Below are positions 22,341 to 35,811 of a stretch of 64,000 bases of DNA, piece after piece. The DNA is from Floccularia luteovirens (lineage: Eukaryota; Basidiomycota; Agaricomycetes; Agaricales; Squamanitaceae), in NCBI GenBank assembly GCA_009739215.1, contig VSJF01000001.1, forward strand, positions 2,852,001 through 2,916,000, in the 5' to 3' direction. The position numbers and the translations under genes are program-made. The notes beneath the pieces are model-generated. The model did not search any database. It was not told the DNA's origin and saw only the letters and a program-made list of their open reading frames with translations. Positions within the stretch are counted from its first letter, which is position 1, and every line of letters starts with the position of its first letter.

Positions 22341-24981
22341 ATGGCGCACAGTGTCATCACCGCAGCATCCACCTCATCCCGTCGTTCATTATCGCGACTT
22401 CATTCATCTTCTGTGCATGTACTAGAACATCACGAGCCGCTAAGAAACTCAGCTAGAGAACATTCCACTAAGCATGATCATAATCAAAACAACAATATAC
22501 ACAACACGCTATCCACAAGTGCGGGTGTGCGTGAACACCACGATGGAGCTGGTGCAGAACCTGGGGTAAATCCGCGAAACTATACTGCGATTGAAGAGTG
22601 GGGCCATTTTCAGCAAGAATGCGTTATTGATCTCGTCGACTATGATGAGGAGGAGGCTGTCTTTACGAGACTGAATAACCAAGAGTTGATATCTATGATG
22701 CAAGATGTTGGTACTAAAAGATTTGGAGGCGAAGATTACAACGCTCCTCAGAAATGTGTGCGATGGATTAATGTTGGTGGTATTGATTGGGGTGTATTGA
22801 GTGCACTTGCTCTCCGATACAGTATGTGTTGTCCATGGATACAAAGTGTTGATTTGCAAATTTGACACCCCCAATTATTAGACTTGCACGCACTAGCTCT
22901 TGAAGATATTCTTCACGAACGCGGCCATAACCACTCAAAGGCCGACTATTACCCAGAACATTTATTTCTACGCATTCTGTGCCACACTCTCGAAGATCCA
23001 ACCCTACCAGCTGATAGTCAGGATAGTGTCCAAAACTCTAAATCTAGATTATACAAAGAACCAACTTCCGACTTTCCTTCGGACCTGCTACTCCAACCAG
23101 ACCTCATGGAACGTGGCGAATCACCAATCATAGAAAGTCCGAGCATAAGTGTAGCTCCCAGCACCAGTTCCAGTGCAGGACTGCCGAATTCAAGAAAGTC
23201 AAAAGCTAGTTCTAGTGAAGTGTACTCAGGAGATCAAAATTCTGAAGAAACCGCAAGAAATCCCAGTCGTGCACAATTGAACAAATCATTATTGAGAAAA
23301 ACCGAACTGAGAAAGCGGTTTACGGGCTTAAGTGGGTTCGGAATTGGTGGTTCTGTGAGTTGAATTAGGGATATATTGGGAGTCAGTGGCCACTTACACT
23401 TTATGTGCAGTCAAAACACCATCAACAGATTGTGAAAAACCTTGCTCTGACAAGGGGTGAACGCGTGGATATTAAACATGAACCTATGTTTATATTTCTC
23501 TTGAGAAATGGTGGGCTCTGTTTTCACTTTACAACATAGCCAAATTCTTATCTTCCCAATTTCAGGAACTGTAATTTCGATACACCCGACACCAAACCTG
23601 GACTATACATCACCGATACAGGAGCGCTTACATCAACCGGAATCAGTCCTTCGTACATCTGAGGACGCGTCTATCCTTGTAGAAAGTCTCCTTGACTTGG
23701 GTTTGTAAAATTATTCACTGAAAAATTTGTGTCATCTCATATCTCACAGTTATCGATCGCATCCTGGAAGTTATGGATGAATATCAAATCAAAATCCACA
23801 AACTTGAACACGACATTCTCGTACACCCAAAGATGAGCATTGTTCGCAGTTGTATGTGGAAATTTCATTTGTTATTTACGTATGTTGAGAGATTTCTTGG
23901 ATGTGTTCACAGTGCACATCCTTTCTGGGGATTTGACTATGCACAAACGTACGCTTGAGCCAATAAAGACGATGCTTTATGGCTTGCGCAGATATGATTT
24001 GGAGCGGTGTGCTGCAATCGCGGATCATATGAATTCTATCGCATATGATCAGGACGTATCTGATCATGAAGCAGACAAAATAGGTCAGATATAATATAAC
24101 TATGCCGGGGTGAAAGATGTTTTTAAAGGTAAATAGGTGCAATAAGCGGGAATCGGCACAAAAGACGGAAGAGGCAACGGATGCGAACGAAAGAAAAAGA
24201 GCACGTGGATATGGAGAAACTGCAAGAAGAGAAAGAACGCAGAGAGAGGGAATGGGGGAAGCATGAAAAGGTGAAGGGATATTTCAGCTACAAGGCAAAA
24301 GTTTATTTGGTATGTTCAGTCCGTACTCAAATCCTCGCCTTGGTAACCTGAATTTTTCTTTAGGCAGATGTTTATGACCATATGGACTTTGCGCTGACTA
24401 GTCTGGATATGTTTGCTGGCATCTCAGAAAATTTGATTGATTATGCATTCAATGTAAGCTTTTCGTATACATCTAAACTTTTTTTATCGATAATCTTTGT
24501 AGATGGCGTCTTATGAAATGAACAGGGTGATGTGGGTGCAGCTAGTAGCCTTGAGTATCCTGAATACTGAGATATTTGAGATTACAGGAGCCGTCTCACA
24601 CTTGCTACAATCATATTTCTCCCTCTGACACTTTTGACGGGGTATTTTGTATGTTTCCATTTAATTGTTTTGATTTTGGAATAACCTTGCTATAATTAGG
24701 GCATGAATTTCACCCCTTTCTGGAGCGTCGACCAAAATTCAGATCTCTTGTATGTTCAATTTATCTCCCTCTAAATTTATTGATATTGAAGCCAAACGGC
24801 AACAAGTTTCTGGAAGCTTGCAATCCCAATTATGGCGGTACTTATCCCAATATTCATGTATCACGATATTCAAGATGCAGTACGTCATCTACGGAGATGG
24901 ATGGTAAGCATTAACAACTCCTTATATATAAAGCTTCTGTTATGCAAATCTGACTTCGGGTTTTCGCAGGAGACTGCGTAA
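22341..24981 (+). CDS. CorA-like divalent metal (Mg2+) transporter
   Basis: CorA/Alr/Mnr-type membrane channel for Mg2+ or a related cation. Thirteen exons give 657 residues. A polar Ser/His-rich N-terminus precedes the cytosolic alpha/beta domain (VRWINVGGIDWGVLSALALR, LHALALEDILHERGHNHSKA, FIFLLRNGTVISIHP). A long, very basic insert follows (HKRRKRQRMRTKEKEHVDME, about 24147-24300), then the helical stalk and two C-terminal membrane spans: MSRLTLATIIFLPLTLLTGY with the signature GMN in FGMNF, and FFWKLAIPIMAVLIPIFMY. The protein ends HLRRWMETA; the last exon is 12 nt (24970-24981). The basic insert is larger than in bacterial CorA. Vacuolar or plasma-membrane location is not decidable here. 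Confidence 0.92.
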
Positions 24982-27307
24982 AGGTCATAGTGGGGACTTA
25001 TTATTACTATTTTTTGCCCTCGTGGTGCGTGTTCAAAGAACTAGATTTAGGAGTTGATGTGACTATAAACGTACACGATGTTAAGGCTCCTGTACTGTAC
25101 TTAGATGGCCAAGGCACCATGCGGAAGTGCTCCTTGTGTTGTCGTAGCCATACGTGTCTCTTAAAGGGTTCCCGGTACAAAGCCGATAATTAAGCATTAC
25201 CACTTTTGTTCGGTTCGATAATGAGGACAACATATGTCTTGTGAAGGCCCTGAACGCCATGTTACCGAGAACCATCGAGATAATCCCGCAGACCCTTAAA
25301 TAGTGTGAATTAATAGTGCCGGTGTGTCGCCGGTGCAGGGTTATTGGATATTAGGTGATTGGTCTGAACGGTGCCTCGAGGTGGCCAGACAATGTTTTGG
25401 TCTCAAATTGTTCGAGGGAATGCCTCACGTCGCCTATAGCCGCTGTTCACGGGATCCTTACCCTTTCCTTCTTTACGCTGGTTCCGTTGATCGTAGAGTC
25501 CAATTTTTAAGGTCCAGGTTGGGCGAGCAAATCGACGTTCCTGTAAAGCTTAGACACATTCTGTAAGATGAAAGTTCCTTGTACACATGCTGAGCCACGC
25601 GCCGTCGATAGCTAGGTTGAAATTAAAGTCAGTGTGGAGTTCGAATCAACGTCGATTTGCGACGATGATCATGACTCACGATTTGCGTTTGAGTTAGCGT
25701 AAAGTAAAGTTGTGATTAATGAAATAATAACAAGACGTCGGGCAGTCTCGGGCAAAAGAGGGTACGTTAGAGTTTTTCTGATGGCTTCTGAGCACTAGCT
25801 GGTTAATGGTCTTGTGGGACATAGAAGTGGGATGCATTGCATTGTGGTGTCAGGATAAATTCTCAGGTTCGAATTGGAAAATCCCTGATGAGGTGTGGAT
25901 GCGCATTCAGAAACGTAAACAAGCAGAAGTTGAACGAAGCATCCGAGGAAATTAGCAAAATCATGACGATGGACTCGAGTACATACAGTCCAGTGGACTT
26001 GGAGCGGCAGCATGTGTGCATTCTTCCTTGAGGGCAATCTAAACTTAGTGTGGGGACTTGTGAACATATGCTGAAAATTTGATCGGTTTAACTGTGTTGT
26101 CCACCGAATGCTGCTTATGAATCCGATATTTCACCTATTAACAAGATAGTTTGAAAGCTACACATCAGGTCTACGTGGTCGAGGCTTTAAAACATTTTAA
26201 AAAGCTCCATGTTATTGATAAAACCTTGAGAAATAACTAAAGTCGGTGCTTTTCCGTGAGAAAGATAACGCAGATTTGACGAGATCTAGGGGTTCCGAGC
26301 CTTCTGTTACTTAACGTTACGAATCCGATTGGCAGCCCATTTACGAAACGTTAGACCCGATTTTGTATCATATGCGTGTGTGAGATCTACTTTTAACCAT
26401 CATAAACGGCCGCCATCGAAAAACCTGATGGGGGTGTTGCGAGGAAATCGCAACCAGGTTTTGATGAAAGCGTTCCCTGCAATGAAGATGAGTTTGTATG
26501 CTATATGGGTGTTTGAACCGTAAAACCACTGGTGGCCCATGTATCGGAGTTATGCGGTCTTGTTATCCAAAGAAGCACAAGATTTGAATGCATGTTGAAT
26601 ATTTTGGAAACATGATATCATTCTAGATGACAATGACAGAAATAGCTTTTCTTGGCACTGGAGTGTTGAATTAGAAGGAGAGCTTCTGGGAACGGAAGAT
26701 TACCATCAGTATGATACGAATTACGGGGGTGAGACAACAGTTTGTTACTGCTATAGATGTGCATATACGGCACAAATTGCGTTGTAAGACCCGGTCGAAA
26801 TTGTTCACAGGAACAAGACAGGAGGCTACCACATGTGGTTAGGGACTCGGAAACAAGGCGACAGCGCTTGTTGTGGTGGAAGTTGTTTTTCTGCTGTTGT
26901 ACTGCTGAAGCAATGGTGCTACTAGCTATAGGATTAGAAATAAGATTGCAATGCTCAGTGTATACCAAAGTAATGAAAAGAGGCGGACGTGTTGTTGTTG
27001 CATAAAAAGTGAAGGGCGGACACATGTCTTAGAGCCACACGTGCGCAAACAGGGGACGCGGGTGTCAGTTTTTGGCCTTGGCTTTCCCTTTTCGCCTTAC
27101 ACTTTTGGCTGTCATCGCCGTTGGCACTATTGTGCTATTTCTTTCCTTCCGACGTCGTCCTCGACGTTGGTTGTGGTTGTCTCACCATCGTTGTCGTCGT
27201 CACGACTTTCTGTTTTCACTCTCGTTCCCCCACATATCTGGAACTTTCATTGCTCACGTCTACAATATTCTTCCCCTCAGTATTTTCTCAACGACAAACC
27301 AACTACA
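24982..27307. other. Gene-poor stretch upstream of the 27308 gene
   Basis: About 2.3 kb with no recognised gene. The longest plausible open frame is 25324-25566 (80 codons), with no known motif. Base use differs from the neighbouring exons and stops are frequent, so this could be decayed repeat or old transposon sequence, but no terminal repeats or transposase motifs are visible. The last 200 bp before 27308 are strongly CT-rich on the plus strand, a typical fungal promoter/leader. Confidence 0.5.
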
Positions 27308-30300
27308 ATGCCACTGCTCGGCGGAATCTTCAGCCGTAAGAACAAGTCTGCGACGCGTGATAACACCGGGGCGACTAGCAAAGCAAGCATCGACTCCGAG
27401 CTTCCCTCCCCAACCAATTCATACGTAACACCTGACAAATTCATACCGTCCAGTCCAAATGGACGTTCAGATGCTCCTCCCCGCCTGCCACCAGTCAACA
27501 GCTCAGCAGTCAGTGTAGGTACCACTACTAGTCCATCACATAGCAATGGCAGGCTACGTCTATTTGGCCGGAAAAAGTCGTCTCCAACAAATCCTGTAAC
27601 CCCCGCAAGTCCCCCAGCAGATAACATAGAGAAAGGGATGCCACCACAACCAGCCTACCTAGACAGACATAGCACGGGTGCCGCTTCGGATGATTCGGTG
27701 TCTACACGCCGTCTTCGTCCTCCACCAAGTAAATCTGCTATTTTTGCCGCTTATGGTGATCCGCATGGCGCTCTCTCTACGCGCTCCCTTCCCTCGGAGC
27801 CGTATGTTTCCTCCACTTCGCAGAATCCTCCGGTCCCTCCTAAGCCTTCAAACCCTAAAAAACCATCGATATTTCCATGGTCGAAGCCCTCGACTTCTCC
27901 CCATTCCCCATCATTTGGCCAGACTCTCACTCCAGTGAGTACCACTCAGACTTCGCCTGCTCAAGATTCAGAAGGCGCTTTCAATCTAAAGTCTTTCCGG
28001 CATGTCCTTCCATCGTCCCCGCCCAACACATCAAATGCATCCCTTACAACACCAATACCACGTCCAAGAGGTGCAAGTACGACTTCCGAGTCCTCGCAAC
28101 GTATCTCTGTTGCTGCTTTTCGAGAGGCACAGTCACGACGTAGCCAGACTGGAAGTCCGGTACCCTCTTTTCGCTCTCCGAGTCCATTACCTTCTGCCTC
28201 ACGTTCATCCCCACAGATTCAGCAGATATCTGTTGCAGGTATTCCTAACAGGAGGTCGACTTATGCTTCCGAGTCGGATGAAACTGAGTCTAATTCCGAA
28301 GCAGAATCTGATAATGATAATACTTTGCAGCCTGGACTCAGTTCGAACAGACCCGGGCGACGATTTGCTGGGAAGCAGAGGGCGAAGTCCGAGGTCGGCC
28401 ATGGTGTAAATTCTGAAGCCAGTGCCAAAAGAGAATTTGGGAACCTACCATCTCCACACGCAAGGAAAAGTACAGGGCGCACTCTGGAAAGTCAGGGAAA
28501 CAGCTCTCCATCGAATGATATGATCACCGGTGGGAGTGGGAATCACTTGAATGTGCCTCCATCGAGATCGCCATCTGCTTTAGGACAGTATAGGCAGCGC
28601 GCTAGTGTTTCAACGAGTGCCTTGTCACCTACTGCAGCTGCAAAACGCGCCAGCATTCTCTCCGCTGCGAATTCATCGCCTTCGAATTTGAATTCACCCA
28701 TAGATCCTGGTGGTTAGTCTTGCTGTTGTCTTTCCGAGGAGTTATTTTTTTGGTTTCTGACCCTATTCCTTCCGCATATAGCAGATACTTTGACCAATTA
28801 CAAGCGTATCTCACGTCATGTACGCGATTCGTCGACTTATTCCAACCCTGATACACCCAATCTTAGCTCCTCCTCATTCATCCCACCCACATCCTGTAAC
28901 ACCAGCATCAACAATCAGTCACCTATCGTAGCATCTCCCACTTCTGATGTCCCTCCGAGTACTGTTTCGACTTCCAAACTGCAGACTATGCTCAAACCTT
29001 CAGACTCAGATTCAGATGGTTCCTCCGACTCAGAGGATGATGCACCTCTTGCTTCTCTTGTTGCCCCTCGTCGTCCTGGTAGCGCTCTATCATCGTATTC
29101 CAACTCCTCTAATCCCAACATACGGTCACGTCATCCGAGTCCTGCCTTGCGTGCCAATAACAAACCACTTATTGATATCAGCGAAGTAATTTCATCAACA
29201 CGCAAACCTACTATGAATTCGAGTCTCAGCCAGGACGGTTTCACGGGAGGTGCCACACTTTTGGCACAGGGCATTAAGAAGCAATCTAGTAATGGAACGA
29301 CTAAACATGATGGGGTTGGTAGTTATGGGAAAAGTGGTCAAGGAAGTGATGCGAGAAGCGTAATTTCACTGGACATGAAAAGCATCTTCAGTCAAGATCT
29401 AATGGCAACTGAATCGGAAACTTCACCGTTAACCAGCAAGTCACCCCCCGTAGGATTCGTTTCCCCCCCGAGCTCACCAGCGAAAGAGGTTCAAGCATTT
29501 ACATTCCTTGATGCCAGAAAAGAGCATTCAGTTGTCGCAGAAGTCAAGCGGGATGTGTTAATGGAACGTCTTTCAAAGGTGGCCAAGGTTCCAGTGCCAG
29601 CTACCACTCCTATTTTAAATGAGAAAGGGAAGGGGGTAGCGGTGAACGGTGCAGAAGTAGATTCTCTGGAACACGTGACCACAGCCAGCCAGCCCCTGGA
29701 AAAGCCTGAGGGTAGGAGAGTCAGCTTCGGTAATGAACAAAAACCAATCGCTACGGCACTCAGAAAGGAACATTTCGGGAGTTCGAAGGATGTTCAACCC
29801 ATTCGTCTTTCAGACAATAACCAAGTCCAGCCTGCCGTCCGGCATCGTAGGATGTCTAGTGACGTTGTATCAACTTCAACCCTTCGTCCAGGTTCACCTG
29901 ATGAAGATCTAGCCAAAATGTTAGGTGGTGGAATTAGACTTATCTCGAAGAATGGAAACCCGGAATCTGAAGAAGAAACAGAAACGGAAACGGAGTCGGA
30001 ATCTGAATCTGAAGAGGATGCGGTAACAACAAATGACAAAAATCAAGCCAAGAACCTTCAAGGCGGAAAGGAGCCAGATAGGATTGCTCCCATACCTATA
30101 AAGGAACGTGCCCCTCCACCTTCCTTCAGTGTTACATCGAGACCTCCAATCGCACGGAACACAGCCACGGTAGAACCTACATCCTTTACTTCGACACCCA
30201 GCACAGGAGCCGTTACCACAAGAAGCTTGCAAGTGAGACAGAGAAGTAGCACCCTCATCCCATCTTCGACTTCTAGTTCCTCTATCAGTGCATCGCATTC

Positions 30301-31673
30301 CTCAGTGTCTTCTAGCTCACGTCCCCCATCAGGTGTCAATATGATGTATTCAAATATGTCTGCTGGTAATGACAAAAGTAGCTCACCAGCTAGTCTTAGT
30401 CAAGCAAACGCGGACCGCGCATCTGCACTGAGGTCGACAAATGTGAATGTAAACCAGAGGCAACGAAGCAGCACTATGTTGCCGATGATGCCTGTGCCAT
30501 CACAATCGCCAGGTATTTTGAACAAAGCTCCTCCCAAACCACCATTTGCCACCCGCCGTGATAGTCCCGCAAGCTCGACAGGTGACTCGAGCAGCGGACG
30601 AGCTCCTTTGACCCCAAAAGACGGAAGTGAGATAGGTGTTGGTGTTACAGATAAAGACCGTCCAAGAGGACGAGATATGAGTAGTCGACATGTGAAACAA
30701 AGGAGTGTGGTATTCGAAGAAAATATTAGCGATGGCAAAAGCAAGGAAGTTGCTGATCGTGGATCCGCAGACGAAGACCGCAGAAGGGAGAGAAGACGTA
30801 GCGAGGCCAAAGCTGCAATCGAGGTGTGTTGTATTTGCTCGTTAATGTTCATTCAGCCGATCAATGTCGCCATAGCTTGGGAATGTCATCAATGGACGCG
30901 GACCAATTGTCGATGATGATGATGACGATATTCCCATCAATCAATCGGTTAATTCGCTTATGGGTATGAATCCCATGGGTAGCCCTATGTCAATGCAGAT
31001 GGGCTTTGGTGGAGCACCTCCTGGCTGGGGCAACATGAACATGTGGCAACAACCGATGCAGGGTAATTCTCCGATGCTGTCGCCAGCACAGTTTATAGTT
31101 CCTCCACCAACGGATCCCAACTTCTTTGCAGCACACCAACAAGCCATGATGATTGCGAAACAGGCATACCAGGTGGCAGTTGCACAGCAGGCGATGGCAG
31201 CTGCAGCAGATGAGTGGGAGCGGGGAAGTGCAGTAGGCGGATTTGGTGGCGGAAGTGTGTATGGTGGTAGTGTTGCAAGCAGTCCGGCTTATGGCATGGG
31301 TATGGGCGTAAACATGGGCATGATGGGTATGCAAGGTATCGGCAATGGGTGGTCCACCGGTTCGGCCATCTTCCCTCCAAGCACTAGATCCATGTATGGC
31401 GGATTTGGTAGCTCGAGGAGTGAGTATGGTGGAGCATCTGGAGGAGGGAATCAGTGGAGTTCTTCGAGGAGCTCTTATGGTGAACATTTCGGCCCGAGCT
31501 CAACGGCAAGGAGGTCTGGCTACCGCGACTCGGGTTATTTCCCGCCCGTGCCTCCCATTCCTCAACAACAGCAGAACACCCAGAGTAAGAGCTCACCACG
31601 TTCAAGGACTGCTAGTCAGCCTGCGACCCCGAGGAGGAAACCTCCACCTTCAAGCTGGAAACCTGGCATGTAA
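27308..31673 (+). CDS. Large Ser/Pro-rich disordered protein with Met/Gly-rich tail
   Basis: Not assigned to a known family. Exons 27308-28712, 28782-30823 and 30876-31673 give 1414 residues. The start MPLLGGIFSRKNKSATRD is preceded by a CT-rich leader. Most of the length is low complexity (Ser, Pro, Thr) with repeated short polybasic or SPS-type patches, PPKP and PPVPPKP motifs that could bind SH3 domains, acidic stretches (SEEETETETESESESEED) and a DDDDDD run after the last junction. The C-terminus changes to Met/Gly/Gln (MGMNPMGSPMSMQMGFGG) followed by a compact Ala-rich helix-like block (HQQAMMIAKQAYQVAVAQQA, MAAAADEWERGS) that looks constrained. It ends PSSWKPGM. A scaffold role at the cell cortex is only a guess. 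Confidence 0.75.
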
Positions 31674-32595
31674 CTATCAGCGATACCTATTTATTTTTTT
31701 CGACTTGGTGCGCCACACCACACGCCCACGGCTTCTCCTTATCATAAACTCCCCTTTCTATCGTCGTCAACTTAGACTTTTGGCTTTTTTTGACCGACGC
31801 CGCATTACTTTCTTTCCCTCGACGTTTTTAGGTCATGACTATGACTTTTTTTGTCCGACCCCATTGTTCTTTCATTTTTGGTTGTTACAATAAACTTGCA
31901 CCTTTCTTCTCTTTTCCCCTTTCCTTATATCAAACATAATAGTTCCAAAACCATCATTGGACGTATCAAAAAACTCTGCATTAATCTTATCTCCAGCATT
32001 TTTGGACCGCATCTGATTCCTCTTCAATGTACACTTTATCCACGCTCACTCTCCCAATCGATACCTCTTTTTTTTTATTAAAAACATCCATCCCCCTCAT
32101 GATTCTTCGTGATTGTCCTCTCCCTTTAGTTAGATGCAGAAACTCTTGTATATTTCACTAGCCTGTGGAGCAGAAAGTAAAGATGATACATATTCAATAC
32201 AAAGCAGGATATAGAGAAGCAGATTTGATCGTGAAGATGTCAGAATTAAGAAAAACACAAAAAGAGGAAAAACTGAAGCATATAGGGGTCATAAATAGAG
32301 TTCTACACTGGATAAATGCGGTGTACAATAATAAATTCTCGTTTATATGGTGGTCGTAGCAATGTCCTGATGATCTGCGGATATTTCGTTTAATTTCTGC
32401 GTGAGCTTGTCGGCATGAGATCTGTGTCTTTCATTTCTAGATAAACAAGAAAAAAAAGTGACGTGTATCAGCATATATTGATCCCTGCATAATAGAATGG
32501 GGAAATGGAAGGAAAGGTTTTAGAGGTTTTGAGGGGTGGAGAAAATGCAGGGTTGCTAGTAATGTTTAAAAATGAATTGACCGGAAAATCATCAC
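31674..32595. other. Convergent intergenic: 3' flanks of 27308 gene and Sec14-like gene
   Basis: No gene seen. The left half is very T/C-rich, typical of a long 3' UTR. A 64-codon open frame at 32165-32359 is unsupported. Confidence 0.5.
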
Positions 32596-33899
32596 TCACA
32601 ATTGTGCCGGATGTTCGGTAAGTGTTGCCGTTTCTGATAGCGAGGTGGAATCAGACTTCAATTCCTGTTTATCGATACGCGTGCCATCTGGTGCGATTCC
32701 GCATGCGCTGTTATATTGAAGAAATGTTGCAGATACGCGAAAGATGTCGGTTATGATGAATTGGTCAGATGTCAAAGAGTCTAGCCTAAATTGAAACGCA
32801 CGTTATGATTTGATCCCAATAACTGTCGGCCTCGAATTCGAATGCATTGTCACCTCCGAAATCGGCGTCGAGGTGGGAGCGAGGGATGAGCTCGAAGAGG
32901 TCAGGGTTGAAACGCATCTTGTAAATAAACTTGTGGGTCAGATAATAACATGAGGACTTGTGCAGGTTGTGAAATTACCTTGTCCCGTGTGACCGGATCA
33001 AGGAATGGTGAAATGCCTTTGTAGAAGAAATTAAGAAGCATAGGAAGGTTGACCACTATCGCACGGCCAAGGGTCTCCACATAATGTTGTTGGAGAATAT
33101 GCAGGACCTGAATGGAAAAAAGTGAACCTTTATTAAATCTTGTGGACCGCAATCGTGTAAAGCACATACTTTGCTTGCGACAGATATCGATGGATTGGTA
33201 CGGAGAGTCGTCGACTTGTAATCCACAATAATCACGAGTGACTCTTGGCCTGGAGGCATCAAATCTTTGGCACGTTCCCTGCTCAGAATGAGTCAGTGAC
33301 TGACAAACCGTGAGATGACATGGGAACTCACAAACACCATACAAGGTGGCGTAGCTGTCTAGGGCTCTGGGAAGTGTTCTCTCTTCCTGGACGCATGTAA
33401 ATGATAGGTCTACCATCTTTATCGAACCCGTTTATAATTCTAGGAATTGGCTATCAATAAAATGCGTAGGTCAGATAAGAAATGAAAACGTACATCTTTC
33501 CAGTTTCGCTCTCAATTTTCACCTCGTCCGGGGGGATCAAATCAGGTTTGTACTCCCGCCGCCACTCTAAAGTTGCTTTTATGCGCTTCTTAGCGTCTGG
33601 AAGGTTCCACTTTGATGCACGCATGTAGCGGGGAACCGTATCAGGCTTATGTAGCCATCTCAACTCCCAAGGGTTGTAAGGGTCTGTTGAAGGTAGCGTG
33701 ATGCCATGGGCGTACTGAACGTCGGAAAAATAGGCAAAGCACAAAAAAATTAGCGATGAAGGATATTATTATTTTGTGAGCGACATGCCTCTCTAAGAGC
33801 CTCTATTTGACACCTCTGTTCTTCAGTATATTGATGAATGGGTGCAATGACAGATTCTGAAGCAGGAGATAGGAGAAGTTTGTTGGTTGTTGGAGGCAT
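32596..33899 (-). CDS. Sec14-like phosphatidylinositol transfer protein (CRAL-TRIO)
   Basis: Lipid-binding CRAL-TRIO protein that exchanges phosphatidylinositol or other lipids between membranes. Exon 1 (33789-33899) codes MPPTTNKLLLSPASESVIAP to IEALRE. The following intron (33715-33788) begins with GC; only this junction keeps the frame into YAHGITLPSTDPYNPWELRW. Next come KKRIKATLEWRREYKPDLIP (CRAL-TRIO N region), NGFDKDGRPIIYMRPGRENT, PGQESLVIIVDYKSTTLRTN, VLHILQQHYVETLGRAIVVN and LPMLLNFFYKGISPFLDPVT, the lipid-binding core. An intron near 32720-32795 is needed to reach ACGIAPDGTRIDKQELKSD and the stop at 32596. No membrane segment, so it is cytosolic. It is divergent from the chitin synthase. 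Confidence 0.9.
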
Positions 33900-35811
33900 A
33901 TTGCAGGGTCTGTAGAGAACGGAAGTGGGACCGAAGTGAGAGAAGTATTTAGCGACTCAGTCGCATGCTCAGGCGTCTGATATCTAAGTACGCAACTGCC
34001 TTCCGTGATTATTTGATATCGGCAAACTTTTTGGTAATGATAACATCTCCACGTGACTTCCATCTATGGTCTTCCATTTTAACAAATTTGGCGCAGCAAA
34101 ATATGATGCTTACCTGGTTGGTATCAATATCGAGGCTATATTAGCGTAGACCACGCTTACATACATTCGCCGTATGTTGGAATGTCTCAAATTTCATCAG
34201 AGTGGATCGGTCAATGAGTGGATCGCTTGATTTTATACTTCCGGGATGCGGCGGAATGGTTACAGCTGTTGTTCACATGCTTCCGTCCGTTCGTGTGGGG
34301 TGTTTGTCAGTGCGATGAATTTGACGAAGGCTTATCATGCAAAAAGCACAGCTAAGAGATCGGAGAACAATGCATCGATGCCGCCAGATAAATTCTCAGA
34401 CAGGCATCCTTGCAAGTCATTCATTCCTATGGGTACGGCAGGAGAAGGACTAGTGGGAGACGAATTTGAATGTGTGAGGAGGGGGATTGAATGTATCTGG
34501 GAGCTGACGAGCTAGCGCCACAAGAAGCAGTAATTTTAAAAAATGTAGATGCCTCTATTAAATCCTGCATTTTTAGTCTCTGACAAGAGTTCTCCGTTGC
34601 TAATCGAGAGATACAGTTGGGAATCGGTACCAGGCGAGCACTGTGACTGAGTTTTGTTGGTATTATTGAATTTGAATTTTGTTTACTGAAAGTATGGTTG
34701 TGCATGATTTGTGTTATCTCAGGGTCTCTTGAATTCGAAGGATCAGATGGACCACATGATGTAAAAGTGATGCAAGTCCAGAAAGCTGGTATAAACTAAA
34801 AATCAAAGCAAAGGATGCTTCGTGATGAATCGATGAAAGATGACAGAGCCCAAAATGCAGTTGGGAATCATGCTGATTTTATATCTACTGTGGTCCACTG
34901 GAGGGAGGGATAGTAGTAGCCTGTTCAATACAATACGATACAAGCTTTTTTCTGCTTATGTGGCAGCCGTCAGATGGACTATTATTTTGACCTCTAGTTT
35001 TTATGTACATAGGGCTGGGATGTGAGGGCTTTACTGCGGCTCCAGTAAGGCCCTGTTTATGAAAAAAATACTTTTCAAGTCCGATTATGGCTTCGGCAAG
35101 TCTCCGTGGTAATAGGACCCCTATCTTGTCGAAGTATGGCACGCATGGTGTGCAACAATGCTGCATGGAACGAATGAGTGTGCGACCAGGGGCTGTATGA
35201 TAATGTATTGACGTAACCTTCCTGGGGCCGGTATTATAAGGTCCAGCCGTTAGTTACATTTTCGTCCGAAGGACTGGATATGGATTTCCCCATGACCGAG
35301 TACTAGCCGGGGTCGAGAGCAAAAGACATTAGTGGGAAGATTTGAAAGCGCCGCCCGAGGAGAACATGTGTCTTCTCACTGGTTTATAAATGATGTGATT
35401 CAAGTCTGAAGTACTGATGTCTGATCATCGTCGTTGCAATGAATCATTCAAAACTGAGTACTGGTATGTGCGTGAGGGAAGTGTGTATGATACATAAGGA
35501 GTATCAAAGGATGATCTCATGACTGAAAGACTGAATCATACATGAACAGTTAATTTTTTTTGAACAGATATCTGACCTAAAAAGGGTAAAAACGGACTAA
35601 AACGAGAAATTGTAGGTGTAACTGCCCGAAAGCGGACAGAGCCGGTGGTGTTGAACCTCGTTTCCCCCACTTGCTCTCCAAGCAACCAAATCCCACTTAC
35701 CTTGTCTCATCTCTTCCTCCTCCCTCTCCCGCCGCCTTCGCTGGCGGTACTCCCTTCATTTCCCCTTCTCTAAATCGTATCCCCCACTTTCCCCATTCCC
35801 TTCCTTTTCAC
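33900..35811. promoter_or_regulatory. 1.9-kb divergent intergenic between Sec14-like and chitin synthase genes
   Basis: Contains both promoters. The 140 bp before 35812 are CT-rich on the plus strand (core promoter and leader of the chitin synthase). Open frames at 34246-34515 (plus) and 34427-34705 (minus) show no family features, and no repeats or RNA genes are recognised. Confidence 0.5.

Noticed and set aside
26951..27307. Upstream extension of the 27308 gene
   Set aside because: The stretch is CT-rich promoter/leader sequence and the residues it encodes are unlike the rest; the ATG at 27308 fits better.
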